A DNA stretch of 27,538 nucleotides from Clostridiales bacterium UBA6330 (GCA_002438075.1 DJSQ01000170.1:1-27538); one strand, 5' to 3'. Shown: positions 8,267 through 16,608, counted from the first letter of the stretch. The notes: generated by a model not told the origin, from the sequence alone. Numbers and translations: made by a program.

Positions 8267-8992
8267 TCAGAGCACGATCGGCAGGGGTGCAAAATTCAGA
8301 TAGTCGGCGGCGCAGTTTGTAAAGCGGATGCCCTCATAAGTCAGCGTCGGCGGGGCAGAATAAGCGCCGTGGATATGCCCGAACCAGCAGCTGCGGATTC
8401 CGTATTCGTGCAGGACCTCCAGAATTTCGCGGCAGACGAATTCGCCCCAAACGGGCGGGAAATGGAAAAACACGCAAATCGGTGCCTGCGGCGCTTCGGT
8501 TTGTTGCCTCTTCACCGCCGCGTCCAGACTCATCCGCAGGCGAATCACCTCGCGGTTGATGATTTTTGCGTAGTCGACCTCGCCCACCGTTCGTTGCTGG
8601 TCCTCGTCAAGAAACCATCCGCGCGTTCCCGCAATCAGCACGCCCTCGCGCAGAAAGGCGTTGTTGGAGAGCAGATGCAGGGTCTTTGCGCCGATGCGGT
8701 CCCAGAATTCCTCGGTCTTTCGTTGCGTGGACCACCAGAAATCATGGTTTCCCTTGCCGATGAGCTTTTCCCCGGGCAGGGAATCGAGAAAGCGGAAATC
8801 CTCCGCCGTGTCCTCCAGACGCAGTCCCCATGAAACGTCCCCGGGGACGATGACCGTATCGCTCGGCTTCACGGCGGCGCACCAGTTTTTTTGCATTTTT
8901 TCGGTATAGCCCGCCCAACGCGCGCCGAAAACCTCCATGGATTTGGAGCGGTCGGAGGACAGATGCAGGTCCGCCATGACGAAAAGCGACAT
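8267..8992 (-). CDS. Metallophosphoesterase (calcineurin-like phosphohydrolase)
   Basis: A 241-residue cytosolic protein with the full calcineurin-like metal-binding set: DLH in VMADLHLS (residues 7-12), GDVSW, GNHD in GKGNHDFWW, the histidine of FFHFPP, and GHIHG near the C-terminus. These residues hold a binuclear metal centre that hydrolyses phosphoesters. It belongs to the conserved predicted-phosphohydrolase group of Firmicutes whose physiological substrate is not established. AGGAG lies seven bases before the ATG. It is divergent from the DUF1540 gene and upstream of tig, but the consensus tig promoter between them suggests separate transcription. Confidence 0.93.
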   Translation of the reverse strand: MSLFVMADLHLSSDRSKSMEVFGARWAGYTEKMQKNWCAAVKPSDTVIVPGDVSWGLRLEDTAEDFRFLDSLPGEKLIGKGNHDFWWSTQRKTEEFWDRIGAKTLHLLSNNAFLREGVLIAGTRGWFLDEDQQRTVGEVDYAKIINREVIRLRMSLDAAVKRQQTEAPQAPICVFFHFPPVWGEFVCREILEVLHEYGIRSCWFGHIHGAYSAPPTLTYEGIRFTNCAADYLNFAPLPIVL

Positions 8993-9090
8993 AATGGGTC
9001 TCCTTTTTCTCGGAATAAATCCCGCCTCGGCGGGGTATCATAAGGACACCGGTTCATCCGGAATCGTTTTTTTGGAAAGAGGACATGAAA

Positions 9091-9273
9091 ATGGAAGATC
9101 GGAAGCAAGAATGCGGCTGCAAGCACATCAAGGGAATTCACTGCGACGTTCAGAACTGCTACTACCACGACGCGCAGACCTACTGCACGGCGGAGCAGAT
9201 TGCCGTGGGACCCAACAATGCAGGCTGCTCGGGTGAGACGCTCTGCGTGACCTTCAAGCCGAAGGAGAACTAA
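9091..9273 (+). CDS. DUF1540 cysteine-rich small protein
   Basis: A small protein of 60 residues (62 if the ATG at 9085 is used). AGAGGA ends one base before the ATG at 9085, which is too close, and is well placed for the ATG at 9091, so the later start is preferred. It has seven cysteines, arranged around CGCKHIKGIHCDVQNC, a second NCYYHDAQTYC stretch, CSGETLC and a closing TF, which fits the DUF1540 family of Firmicutes. Cysteine spacing suggests metal binding, but no function is established for the family. It converges on thrC, with a palindrome between them. Confidence 0.88.
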   Translation: MEDRKQECGCKHIKGIHCDVQNCYYHDAQTYCTAEQIAVGPNNAGCSGETLCVTFKPKEN

Positions 9274-9319
9274 GCCCTCGGGCTTGGGGACGACCTCGGG
9301 CTTTGCCCGAACCCACTTA

Positions 9320-9343
9320 GGGGACTTCTTGCAAGAAGTCCCC
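9320..9343. repeat. Palindrome between convergent DUF1540 and thrC
   Basis: GGGGACTTCTT (9320-9330), two bases, then its exact complement (9333-9343). There is no T-run, so it is not a textbook terminator, though its position between convergent 3' ends would suit one. It closely matches the palindrome at 4784-4815; the A/T pair extra in this copy is present on both arms. Confidence 0.65.
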
Positions 9344-9413
9344 TGTGGACCTTCAAGAACCTTCAACAAGGGGAGCTTCGGTTGGATTTTACCTCGTGCG
9401 GATTTTGGGCACG

Positions 9414-10907
9414 TTACTTCTTTTTTACGAATTCCATGACCACGTCGCGCATTTCGTTCACCTCGCAGACGCGCGTGAAGCGGACGGGGCGCTTGGCAAG
9501 TCCCGCAAGCGGGTAGGGGATGCGGGCTTTTGTCAGGGTAGCGAGTTGGTCGAGCGCATCGGTGCCCGAAGCGGCGTTCTCGCCCGTCAGCGCGCGGTAA
9601 ACGGTCCCCGCGAATTTGAACGGGCTTGCGGTGGAATCCACAACCATCGGGATGCCGTCGGTGAATTCGTTCATGTACGCCTTTGCCGCGTGAATCGCAA
9701 CTGCGGTATGCGGGTCCGCGAGGTAGTCACCGTCCCGCCATGTCTTACGGATGGTTGCGATGGTTTCCTCCTCGTTCGTGTAGTAGCCTACAAAATGCTT
9801 GCGGATTTCGCGGAAGGTGTCCGCATCCACCGTGTATTTGCCGGTTTCCTTCAGCTCCTGCATCCAGCCCGCCGTTTTTTCGCTTCCCGCGATGAAGTAG
9901 AGCAGACGCTCCAGATTGCTGGAAATCAGGATGTCCATCGAGGGAGAAATGGTCATGTGGAAGTCGCGGTTGCGGTCGTAGGTCCCCGTGTGCAAAAAGT
10001 CGGTCAGGACGTTGTTGGAGTTCGAGGCGCAGATCAGCTTTGCAATGGGAAGCCCCATCTGCTTTGCGAGGTACGCCGCAAAAATATTGCCGAAGTTGCC
10101 CGTGGGAACGCAGACGTTGAAGCGCGAGCCCGGCTTGCATTTGCCTGCGTTGATGAGGTCGCAGTACGCCGAGATATAGTAAACAATCTGCGGGACCAGT
10201 CTGCCCCAGTTGATGGAGTTCGCGCTGGAGAAGAGGATTCCGCGCACGCGGGCACGGGTCACCATTTCGGGGCTGTTGAGAATCGACTTGACCCCGTTCT
10301 GCGCATCGTCAAAGTTGCCTCGGATGCCGCAGACCTCCACGTTGGAGCCCTGCTGGGTTGCCATCTGGAGCTTCTGAACCTCGCTGACCCCCTCGGACGG
10401 ATAAAAGACCAGAATCCGCACGCGGTCAACGTCGCGGTAGCCCTCCAGTGCCGCCTTTCCCGTGTCTCCCGAGGTGGCAACGAGAATCATTGCGTCCTTT
10501 TTCTCGCCCGTTTTGACCAGCGCGCGGGAAAGCAGTCTCGGCATAATCTGAAGCGCCATATCCTTGAATGCGGCGGTGGGACCGTGCCACAGCTCCAGCA
10601 CTGCCATGGGATATTCGGTGTGGAGCCCGATCAGCGGCGCGGCTCCGCCGACAAAGTGCTCCCGACTGTAGGCGGCGCGGCAGTCCTCCAGCAGCTCCTC
10701 ATGCGTGTAATCGGTCAGAAAACGCGCAAGAATGTCTGCGGCGCGCTCGGGATAGGTCTTTTTGCTCAGCAGCTCGATTTCGGGGAGCGTCAGGGTCGGA
10801 ACGGCTTCGGGAACATACAGTCCGCCGTCCGGTGCAAGACCCTCCTTGATGACCTCCGCAGAGGTCAGGCTCGCGGCTTCGGTGCTTCTGGTGCTTTTGT
10901 AAAGCAT
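9414..10907 (-). CDS. thrC: Threonine synthase
   Basis: A PLP enzyme of about 497 residues converting O-phosphohomoserine to threonine, the last step of threonine synthesis. The start MLYKSTRS has AGGAG seven bases upstream and matches the YxSTR opening typical of the long (E. coli/yeast-type) threonine synthases. The longer open frame upstream overlaps the dipeptidase gene and is rejected. The PLP lysine is in GPTAAFKDMALQ near residue 115, and the Ser/Gly phosphate cup ATSGDTGKAAL follows. The SNSNNVLTDFLHTG segment is also characteristic. It is the last gene of the seven-gene operon whose first gene is an apgM-type proposed homoserine kinase, the enzyme that would make its substrate. Confidence 0.97.
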   Translation of the reverse strand: MLYKSTRSTEAASLTSAEVIKEGLAPDGGLYVPEAVPTLTLPEIELLSKKTYPERAADILARFLTDYTHEELLEDCRAAYSREHFVGGAAPLIGLHTEYPMAVLELWHGPTAAFKDMALQIMPRLLSRALVKTGEKKDAMILVATSGDTGKAALEGYRDVDRVRILVFYPSEGVSEVQKLQMATQQGSNVEVCGIRGNFDDAQNGVKSILNSPEMVTRARVRGILFSSANSINWGRLVPQIVYYISAYCDLINAGKCKPGSRFNVCVPTGNFGNIFAAYLAKQMGLPIAKLICASNSNNVLTDFLHTGTYDRNRDFHMTISPSMDILISSNLERLLYFIAGSEKTAGWMQELKETGKYTVDADTFREIRKHFVGYYTNEEETIATIRKTWRDGDYLADPHTAVAIHAAKAYMNEFTDGIPMVVDSTASPFKFAGTVYRALTGENAASGTDALDQLATLTKARIPYPLAGLAKRPVRFTRVCEVNEMRDVVMEFVKKK

Positions 10908-10930
10908 GGTGTGTCTCCTTTGTGTTGTGA

Positions 10931-11866
10931 TCAAACGGGCTTCAGCGCATCGCAGAGAACGCGGTACGCGTTGTCGAAAAAGATGCTCCGAACCAATGCT
11001 TCGGGGTAATTGTGCCGCAGGAAGCATTCCGCAAGTGCGGGGAGCGCGGCAAGGTCGTGCAGGTCCTGCGGCAGGTCCGCGCCGTCCATGTCACAGCCGA
11101 GGGCGAGTGCGCGCTCGGCACCGAGCGAGAGAAAATGCTCGGCGTGGCGCAGAACATCCTCTGCGGTTGGCGCATGGTCGGCGGCGAGAAACGCCGTGTA
11201 AAGATTCAGACCGATCAAGCCGCCGCAGTTCACGATTGCGCGGACCTGTCCGTCCCGCAGATTGCGCGAAACGGGGGTAACGGCGTAAGCGTTGGAATGG
11301 GACGCAAGCACGGGGCGGCTGTATTCGGCGGCAAGGTCGAAGATTTCCTCCGCCGATGCGACCGATGCGTGCGAGATGTCGGGGAGCATACCGAGCTCCA
11401 GCGCGCGCCGCACCGCAAGCTCTCCGAAGTCGGAAAGCCCCTCGTCGGTGTCGTGTGCACCGCCGATGCAGGTTACCCCGCGCCAGAGCGGGGTGAAGAT
11501 GCGAACGCCCATCTCAAACAGCTCATCCACGCGCTCGGGATGCAGCTCCAACACCCGCGCGTCCTCAAGCCCCAGCAGGAGCGAAACGCCGTCCGCGCGC
11601 TCGGGGCAAACCGTCCCCAAGCCCACGGCTCCGCCCGCTACGGCGGGGTCCTTTTTCAGGTTTTGCACCATGCGGCGGACCTGCCGCCAGCCCTCCGCAT
11701 CGGAGAGACGGTCGTTCGCCCAGAGTGCCATGACCTGCACATATTGGCGGAATGCTGTCGCTTTGGAGAGCGAGACCGCAAGGCTGTTTTCGCCCAGCGG
11801 CTGACCCGTGGCAAGCATCTCGCCCGCGGTGTCGCAATGCAAATCGAATAATGATAAATTTTCCAT
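10931..11866 (-). CDS. Membrane dipeptidase-type peptidase (M19 family)
   Basis: A 311-residue zinc dipeptidase of the renal-dipeptidase family, which cleaves dipeptides and, in some members, D-amino-acid-containing ones. Metal ligands visible in order are His and Asp in FDLHCDT (residues 8-14), Glu in LLGLEDARVL, His in ISHAS and His in LASHSNAYAV; the RNLRD motif and GCDMDGADLP follow. There is no signal peptide, so it is probably cytosolic despite the family name. GAGGA precedes the ATG by about six bases. It lies 9 nt after yraN and 23 nt before thrC, so it is co-transcribed with both. The substrate is not known. Confidence 0.93.
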   Translation of the reverse strand: MENLSLFDLHCDTAGEMLATGQPLGENSLAVSLSKATAFRQYVQVMALWANDRLSDAEGWRQVRRMVQNLKKDPAVAGGAVGLGTVCPERADGVSLLLGLEDARVLELHPERVDELFEMGVRIFTPLWRGVTCIGGAHDTDEGLSDFGELAVRRALELGMLPDISHASVASAEEIFDLAAEYSRPVLASHSNAYAVTPVSRNLRDGQVRAIVNCGGLIGLNLYTAFLAADHAPTAEDVLRHAEHFLSLGAERALALGCDMDGADLPQDLHDLAALPALAECFLRHNYPEALVRSIFFDNAYRVLCDALKPV

Positions 11867-11875
11867 ATGGATTCC

Positions 11876-12265
11876 TCAATAAGCGCCCGTGAGATGCCGG
11901 ATTTTGCGCACCCGCGGTCGTTTTCCGTTTTCGGCGGGGGAGAGCAGAACCTCCATCACATCCATGCGCGGCTTGCGCCACGTGGGATGCAGGGCAAGGT
12001 ATTTCTGCGCCGCCCGACGTGTAAAGCGCCGCTTGTCGGCATTGACCGCATGGCGCGGTGGCGGCAGGATGCCGATGGTTTCCTCCGTGTAGGTCCTTGT
12101 CTTGACCTCGACAAATGCGATGACCCCGAAGCGGACCGCAATCAAATCGATTTCGTGGTGGTCGAGGTGCAGGTTCCGCTCGATTACGCGGTAGCCGTGC
12201 CACCGCAGATAGCGTGCCGCTACCGCTTCACCGTAGTCCCCGACAGTCTGTTCAGCGGTCCGCAT
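11876..12265 (-). CDS. yraN: YraN family (UPF0102) endonuclease-like protein
   Basis: A protein of about 129 residues with the YraN signature: GDYGEAVAARYLRWHGYRVIE, then RNLHLDHHEIDLIA and FVEVKTRT. The Glu...Asp...Glu-x-Lys arrangement (EIDLI, EVKTR) is the PD-(D/E)XK nuclease-like core of the family, whose cellular role is poorly defined. The start MRTAEQT was chosen because it directly precedes the conserved region and overlaps the rnhB end by 14 nt; no good ribosome binding site is seen, so coupling to rnhB is likely. The longer frame to 12430 is a shadow inside rnhB. The rnhB-yraN pairing is common in bacteria. Confidence 0.9.
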   Translation of the reverse strand: MRTAEQTVGDYGEAVAARYLRWHGYRVIERNLHLDHHEIDLIAVRFGVIAFVEVKTRTYTEETIGILPPPRHAVNADKRRFTRRAAQKYLALHPTWRKPRMDVMEVLLSPAENGKRPRVRKIRHLTGAY

Positions 12266-12866
12266 CGTCAAGAAACCGAATGAATTTGGTCCTGTGAATC
12301 GGGGAGGGACCGTATTGCCGCAGGGCATCCATGTGCGCTTTGGTGCCGTAGCCCTTGTGCTTGGCAATGCCGTATTGCGGGTAGAGACGGTCCAGCTCCA
12401 GACATTCGCGGTCCCGCGTGACCTTGGCAAGGATGGACGCGGCGGCGATGGAGGCGGAGATTGCGTCTCCGTGAATCACGGCGCGGGCGGGAATCGGAAA
12501 ATCCCGCGCGATGTTGCCGTCAATCAGCGCGTAGTCGGCGGGGACCTGTAAGCCCGCAATCGCGCGGCGCATGGCAAGCAGGTCGGCTTCGAGAATGTTC
12601 AGCTCGTTGATTTCCTCCACGCTCGCCTCGGCGATGCAGTAAGCCACCGCCACCCGCTTGATTTCCTCAAACAGCGCATCGCGCCGCTTGGCGGTCAGCT
12701 TTTTGGAGTCGTTCAGCCCCTCGGGGATTACGCCCTCGGGCAGGATGCAAGCCGCCGCCACAACGGGACCGCAAAGGGGACCGCGCCCCGCCTCGTCCAC
12801 GCCGCAGATTGCCCGAAAGCCCGCCGCGCGCAGTTCGTTTTCAATTGTTTGTTCCGGTTGCGCCAT
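12252..12866 (-). CDS. rnhB: Ribonuclease HII
   Basis: A 204-residue nuclease removing ribonucleotides from RNA-DNA hybrids during replication and repair. The DEDD catalytic residues are visible: Asp and Glu in GVDEAGRGP near residue 22, Asp in ALIDGNIA, and the later acidic residue in AKVTRDRECLELD. The SIAAASILAKVTRD motif is typical of type 2 RNase H. GGAG lies seven bases before the chosen ATG; the frame extends 60 nt further upstream inside rbgA, without support. It overlaps the end of rbgA by 26 nt and yraN by 14 nt, which indicates a compact operon. RbgA-RnhB is a conserved Firmicutes neighbourhood. Confidence 0.97.
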   Translation of the reverse strand: MAQPEQTIENELRAAGFRAICGVDEAGRGPLCGPVVAAACILPEGVIPEGLNDSKKLTAKRRDALFEEIKRVAVAYCIAEASVEEINELNILEADLLAMRRAIAGLQVPADYALIDGNIARDFPIPARAVIHGDAISASIAAASILAKVTRDRECLELDRLYPQYGIAKHKGYGTKAHMDALRQYGPSPIHRTKFIRFLDDADR

Positions 12867-13746
12867 ATCCGTTCTCCTTTGTCGGTTTCTCCACGCGGTC
12901 GAGTGTGATTCTGCCGAGCTTTGCACCGCGGAATTCGTCCAGCAGCAGGTTTGCCACCCGCTCGGTGTTCACCTCGCCGCCCGCAATCAGGCAACCGCGC
13001 TTGCGCCCGACCGTCAGAAACAGGTCGTAGTCGCTCATGTCCTCGGGAATCTCCGCCAGCTTATAGCGTTCGCAGAACAGCGCGGGATAAAGCACCCGCA
13101 TTCTGCGGCAGAGCAGGACCCCGAGTGCCTCGGTGTCGAGGATGTCATCCTTGATGGCACCCGTCAGCGCCAGATTTTCCCCAACCCGTTTTTCCTCAAA
13201 CTTGGGCCAGAGGATGCCGGGCATATCCAACAGGTCGAGCCCTTGCGAGGTTGTGACCCATTGCTTGTCGCGCGTGACGCCCGGGCGGTCCTCAACGCGC
13301 GCTTTTTTATTTCCGCAAAGGCGGTTGATGAGCGAGGATTTTCCAACGTTCGGAATCCCCACCACCATTGCGCGCAGCTGCTTGCCCCGCATTCCCTTTG
13401 CTTCCCAGCGGGCGAGCTTTTCGGCGCACAGCTCCCGCACGGCGGGGGCAAGACGGTTCAGTCCCGCGCCGCTCGTGCAGTCGGTGAGAATACAGCGGGT
13501 GTTTGCGCCGCTGAGCTGTGCCTGCCAGACCGCATTCTGCGCGGGGTCGGCAAGCGAGGCTTTGTTCAGAAGAAGCAGACGCGGTTTGTCACCGCACAGC
13601 TTCGCAATTTCGGGATTTGCCGAGCTGTAGGGAATCCGCGCATCGCGCAGCTCCAGAACGAGATCGACATTCCCCAGATTTTCCGCGATCAGACGGCGGG
13701 TTTTCGCCATGTGACCGGGGAACCATTGAATATTTTCGGATGGCAT
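12841..13746 (-). CDS. rbgA: Ribosome biogenesis GTPase YlqF/RbgA
   Basis: A 301-residue circularly permuted GTPase required for late 50S subunit assembly. The order of G motifs is permuted as expected: G4 NKASLAD precedes G1 GIPNVGKSSLIN, followed by G2 (the Thr in PGVTRDKQ) and G3 LDMPGILWP. The N-terminus IQWFPGHMAKTRR is the family signature. The start has GAGGT seven bases upstream and lies 10 nt after lepB; the frame extends into lepB but without support. It sits between lepB and rnhB, the same order as in B. subtilis-like genomes. Confidence 0.97.
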   Translation of the reverse strand: MPSENIQWFPGHMAKTRRLIAENLGNVDLVLELRDARIPYSSANPEIAKLCGDKPRLLLLNKASLADPAQNAVWQAQLSGANTRCILTDCTSGAGLNRLAPAVRELCAEKLARWEAKGMRGKQLRAMVVGIPNVGKSSLINRLCGNKKARVEDRPGVTRDKQWVTTSQGLDLLDMPGILWPKFEEKRVGENLALTGAIKDDILDTEALGVLLCRRMRVLYPALFCERYKLAEIPEDMSDYDLFLTVGRKRGCLIAGGEVNTERVANLLLDEFRGAKLGRITLDRVEKPTKENGYGATGTNN

Positions 13747-13756
13747 AGACGGTACC

Positions 13757-14416
13757 TCAGCGGAAGGCGGTAAAGGGGGAGAGCCGCAGGACCACGCGCC
13801 CCAGCACACAGCGCGCATCCACAAAGCCCACATCGGGATTGCGGCTGTCCTTGGAGTTGTTGCGGTTGTCTCCCATGACGAACAGGTACCCCTCGGGAAC
13901 GGTGGTGCGGAGGATTCCGGTTTTTCCGTCGTAGTCGGGGTGGTTATAGAACAGCGAGGTGTAGTACCGACCGATTTCCGTATCGGTCGAGGGATTTTTC
14001 AGAATGCTGTGCGTGTCGGCGTATTCCTTGCCGTCCACGGTGATCTTTCCCGTTCCCGTGTCGATTTCCAATGTCTGACCTCCGGTTGCGATGACCCGCT
14101 TGACCAGCGTTTTCTCCAGATTCTTTTCGGCGTTGGTCAGATGAAAGACGATGATGTCATCCTGCCGCGGCGTATAGCCCGCGCTGAACAGGAGCAGACG
14201 CTCGCCGTTGTGGAGCGTGTCCTCCATCGATTGTCCGTCCACCTGACACAGGCGGAATCCGAACGTGAAGATTAAAAGGACCGCAAAGACCGACCACGCA
14301 AACATCTCCACATAGTCGAACAGCACCGCGCCCACCGTCCGCCGCTTCTTCTGCGGCACCTCGGGCGTCTCGGGCGTTTCGGGGACCTCGGGAATTGCGG
14401 GCATTTCCTCATTCAT
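13757..14416 (-). CDS. lepB: Signal peptidase I
   Basis: A 219-residue membrane serine protease that cleaves signal peptides of exported proteins. One N-terminal transmembrane helix lies near residues 36-56. The catalytic dyad is Ser63 in VDGQSMEDTL and Lys106 in TLVKRVIATGG. The box GDNRNNSKDSR and the ARCVLGRV segment are typical. The cytosolic N-terminus carries an unusual acidic, proline-rich PEVPETPETPEVP stretch. The start overlaps the apgM-like gene by 8 nt, with a GAGGTG site inside that gene. It probably processes the SLH protein in this window; the two lipoproteins would use signal peptidase II instead. Confidence 0.97.
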   Translation of the reverse strand: MNEEMPAIPEVPETPETPEVPQKKRRTVGAVLFDYVEMFAWSVFAVLLIFTFGFRLCQVDGQSMEDTLHNGERLLLFSAGYTPRQDDIIVFHLTNAEKNLEKTLVKRVIATGGQTLEIDTGTGKITVDGKEYADTHSILKNPSTDTEIGRYYTSLFYNHPDYDGKTGILRTTVPEGYLFVMGDNRNNSKDSRNPDVGFVDARCVLGRVVLRLSPFTAFR

Positions 14417-15647
14417 GCGTGTTCACCTCACTGTCGGGATTCAGAAGCAGGTCCATCAGATGATAACCGTAGGGGAGATAGAGGTGCTTCTCTGCCGCCG
14501 TTTCCTCGGTGAAGTGCTCCACCCCGTCGCGGCGCTTATCGGAGGACCAGATGAAGAACGGAACGGGCAGGGAGGTATGCGTGCGCAGACGCACGGGGGT
14601 CGGATGGTCGGGCAGGACCATCACGCGGAAGTCCTCGCCTGTCCCCGCGAGATAGTCAAACACGGGGCGGAGAATCTCCGCGTCGATTTTCTCCACCGAA
14701 AGCACCTTGTTTTCGGTCTCCGCACGGTGACCGCATTCGTCTGGGGCTTCCACATGGACGTAAACATAGTCGTAGCCGTCGCGGAAGGCACCGATTGCCG
14801 CCTCCGCCTTGCCGCGGTAGTTGGTGTGCACGTTTCCTGTCGCACCCTCCACGTCAATCGACTTCATCCCCGCGCAAAGCCCGATGCCCTTGATGAGGTC
14901 CACGGCGGAAATGACCGCGCCGCGCAGTCCCCATTGCTTGCCGAAATCGGGCAATTGCGGCTTCTTTCCGGGGCTCCAGAGCCATGCCGAGTTCGCGGGC
15001 TTCAGTCCGCGCGCCCGCCGCGCCTCGTTTACGGGGTGGTGGTTCAGAATCTCAAAGCTTTCGCGCATCAGGTCGTAGAATTCCCCGCCGCCGTCCTCGC
15101 GCTTCGGCAGATATTCCCCAATCCGCTTGCCGAGAATATCGTGCGGGCGCATAAAGGGGTAGGTGTCGTTGCCACCGCGAATCATCAGGCAGTGGCGGTA
15201 GCTGACCCCCGGGTAGAATCTGCGCGTGTCGGTGCCGAGCTTTTTCTCCAGTGCGGCAATCAGCTCGGTTGCCTCGGGCGTGGTGATTTCGTCGGCGCTG
15301 TGGTCGAGAATGATTTTGTCATCGTAGTCCTCGCCCTCGTCGGAAAGCGTGACCACATTGCAGCGGTAGGCGGTGTCATCGGGTGCCATTTCAAGCCCCA
15401 TGCTGACCGCCTCCAGCGGGGAGCGCCCCTTGGAGTAAATACGCGGATTGAAGGAAAGAATCGCCATGTTTGCGGTGTCGCTTTCGGGGACCATGCCGGC
15501 GGGAACGTTGGAAACGGTTCCCACCAGCGCGTCCTTTGCAAGACGGTCCATCATCGGCTTTTCGGCGGCTTCCATCGGCGTTTTGTTGCCGAGTGCGGGA
15601 ATTTTTTCATCCGCCATGCCGTCGGGAATCAGTACAAAATATTTCAT
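14409..15647 (-). CDS. apgM: ApgM-type phosphoglycerate mutase / proposed homoserine kinase
   Basis: A 412-residue member of the alkaline-phosphatase-superfamily, cofactor-independent phosphoglycerate mutase family of archaeal type. Metal- and phosphate-handling motifs include IPDGMAD (residues 7-13), the nucleophile Ser region in ESDTANMAIL, HVEAPDECGHRAE and LPDHPTPV with later His residues. Bacterial members of this subfamily have been proposed to act as homoserine kinases because they cluster with threonine genes. Here it heads the operon that ends with thrC, which supports that reading, although mutase activity cannot be excluded from sequence. GAGGA lies before the ATG, and a strong promoter lies at 15685-15713. 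Confidence 0.88.
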   Translation of the reverse strand: MKYFVLIPDGMADEKIPALGNKTPMEAAEKPMMDRLAKDALVGTVSNVPAGMVPESDTANMAILSFNPRIYSKGRSPLEAVSMGLEMAPDDTAYRCNVVTLSDEGEDYDDKIILDHSADEITTPEATELIAALEKKLGTDTRRFYPGVSYRHCLMIRGGNDTYPFMRPHDILGKRIGEYLPKREDGGGEFYDLMRESFEILNHHPVNEARRARGLKPANSAWLWSPGKKPQLPDFGKQWGLRGAVISAVDLIKGIGLCAGMKSIDVEGATGNVHTNYRGKAEAAIGAFRDGYDYVYVHVEAPDECGHRAETENKVLSVEKIDAEILRPVFDYLAGTGEDFRVMVLPDHPTPVRLRTHTSLPVPFFIWSSDKRRDGVEHFTEETAAEKHLYLPYGYHLMDLLLNPDSEVNTHE

Positions 15648-15684
15648 ATCGGGGTCCTCCCTTGTCGGTTGCTGACTTCCTTAT

Positions 15685-15713
15685 ATTATAGCACATTATG
15701 GGAGAAAGTACAA
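15685..15713 (-). promoter_or_regulatory. Sigma-A promoter of the apgM-to-thrC operon
   Basis: Minus strand TTGTAC (15713-15708), 17-nt spacer, TATAAT (15690-15685). The seven downstream genes overlap or lie within about 25 nt of one another, so this promoter probably serves them all. Confidence 0.8.
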
Positions 15714-15764
15714 GAAGATTTTCCCCATTTTTTTGAAAGTTTTTGTGAAGCCGCGGAAAATCGG

Positions 15765-15793
15765 TTGACAGGACGCTCAAAATCGTGTATAAT
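15765..15793 (+). promoter_or_regulatory. Consensus sigma-A promoter for the small ORF and hypothetical gene
   Basis: TTGACA (15765-15770), 17-nt spacer, TATAAT (15788-15793): a perfect match. It is divergent from the apgM promoter, with about 50 bp between the two -35 boxes. Confidence 0.93.
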
Positions 15794-15821
15794 GTCGGGT
15801 AGAGAGCACGGAGGTGACGGC

Positions 15822-15914
15822 ATGAAGGACGAAGCGAAAACGGGAATGCGCAAAGGCGGAGGTCTGGTCTGTCCGCATGAGGAGATTATTTTCATGAGAA
15901 AGGTGTTGGGGTAA
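15822..15914 (+). CDS. Small ORF, 30 residues, translationally coupled leader
   Basis: A short open frame that begins MKDEAKTGMRKGG and ends EEIIFMRKVLG. It is supported by an ideal GGAGGTGA ribosome binding site at 15810-15817 and a consensus promoter starting transcription about 20 nt upstream. Its TAA stop ends one base before the ATG of the next gene, an arrangement typical of translational coupling. It contains a single Cys and no membrane segment, and I do not recognise it. It could be a genuine small protein or a leader peptide controlling the following gene. Confidence 0.55.
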   Translation: MKDEAKTGMRKGGGLVCPHEEIIFMRKVLG

Positions 15915-15915
15915 G

Positions 15916-16518
15916 ATGCGAAAAAACAAACGGTTACGAATTGCACTTTTGGTCTGCGGCGGCGTTGTGCTGCTCGCGGTCCTGACCGTGGTGCTCCTGT
16001 CGGTCCTGCTCCCGAAGGACGAGCCGACACAGCCCTCGCAGGACAGCGGGACCTCCTCCATCCGCTTCTACCCACCCTACGATGGGGATATCCGCACTGC
16101 CGAAATTTATACCAGACTGGACAGGCAGTTCTACCTTTACGATGCGAACTACGGCTCGACGGATGCGTTGTCGGAATCGGCGATTGATGCGGACCCCGAG
16201 TTGAGGTTTTTACGCGCCTATTTCAACTGCCTGATTGACGGGGACGCGGCTGGACTGCGCGCCCTGCTTGCCTCGGATGCAAACGGGTTTACGATTCCCG
16301 ATTTTGCCCAGCAGATGGTTTATGACATGAAGGTGACGCGGGTCGGTGAGACGGAGGAGAGCGGAGATTTGCGCGTGACCTATCGGCTGGAATACAGAAT
16401 TCAACGGAACAACGGCACCTACCGCCGCGATGTCGGAAGCGATGCCATGCGCCCCGAATACCTGACGCTGACGAAGGACGAAAACGGAGATTTCCGTATT
16501 TTTGACATCCGAAGATAG
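15916..16518 (+). CDS. Membrane-anchored hypothetical protein
   Basis: A 200-residue protein with a basic N-terminus (MRKNKRLR), one strongly hydrophobic helix at about residues 9-32 and an extracytoplasmic domain of about 165 residues. The outer part starts with a Ser/Pro/Gln linker, then a segment predicted to be mixed alpha/beta (DPELRFLRAYFNCLIDGD, an Ala/Leu-rich helix, then alternating strands to FRIFDIRR). The pattern of a helix-rich half followed by a sheet resembles NTF2-like or DUF4878-type lipoprotein folds, but I cannot assign a family. Its own upstream AAGGTG is weak and lies inside the preceding small ORF. It is followed by a terminator at 16609. Function unknown. Confidence 0.85.
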   Translation: MRKNKRLRIALLVCGGVVLLAVLTVVLLSVLLPKDEPTQPSQDSGTSSIRFYPPYDGDIRTAEIYTRLDRQFYLYDANYGSTDALSESAIDADPELRFLRAYFNCLIDGDAAGLRALLASDANGFTIPDFAQQMVYDMKVTRVGETEESGDLRVTYRLEYRIQRNNGTYRRDVGSDAMRPEYLTLTKDENGDFRIFDIRR

Positions 16519-16608
16519 CGGATTGTGCCGAAAAACAGCCGAAAACATCGGAAAACGATTGAAAATGTAGAATAAGAACTGATTTTATTTCAAAAAATCG
16601 ATTGGAAA

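Noticed and set aside
9345..11009. 554-codon plus-strand frame antisense to thrC
   Set aside because: Shadow of a certain gene in GC-rich DNA; no family signature or start signal.
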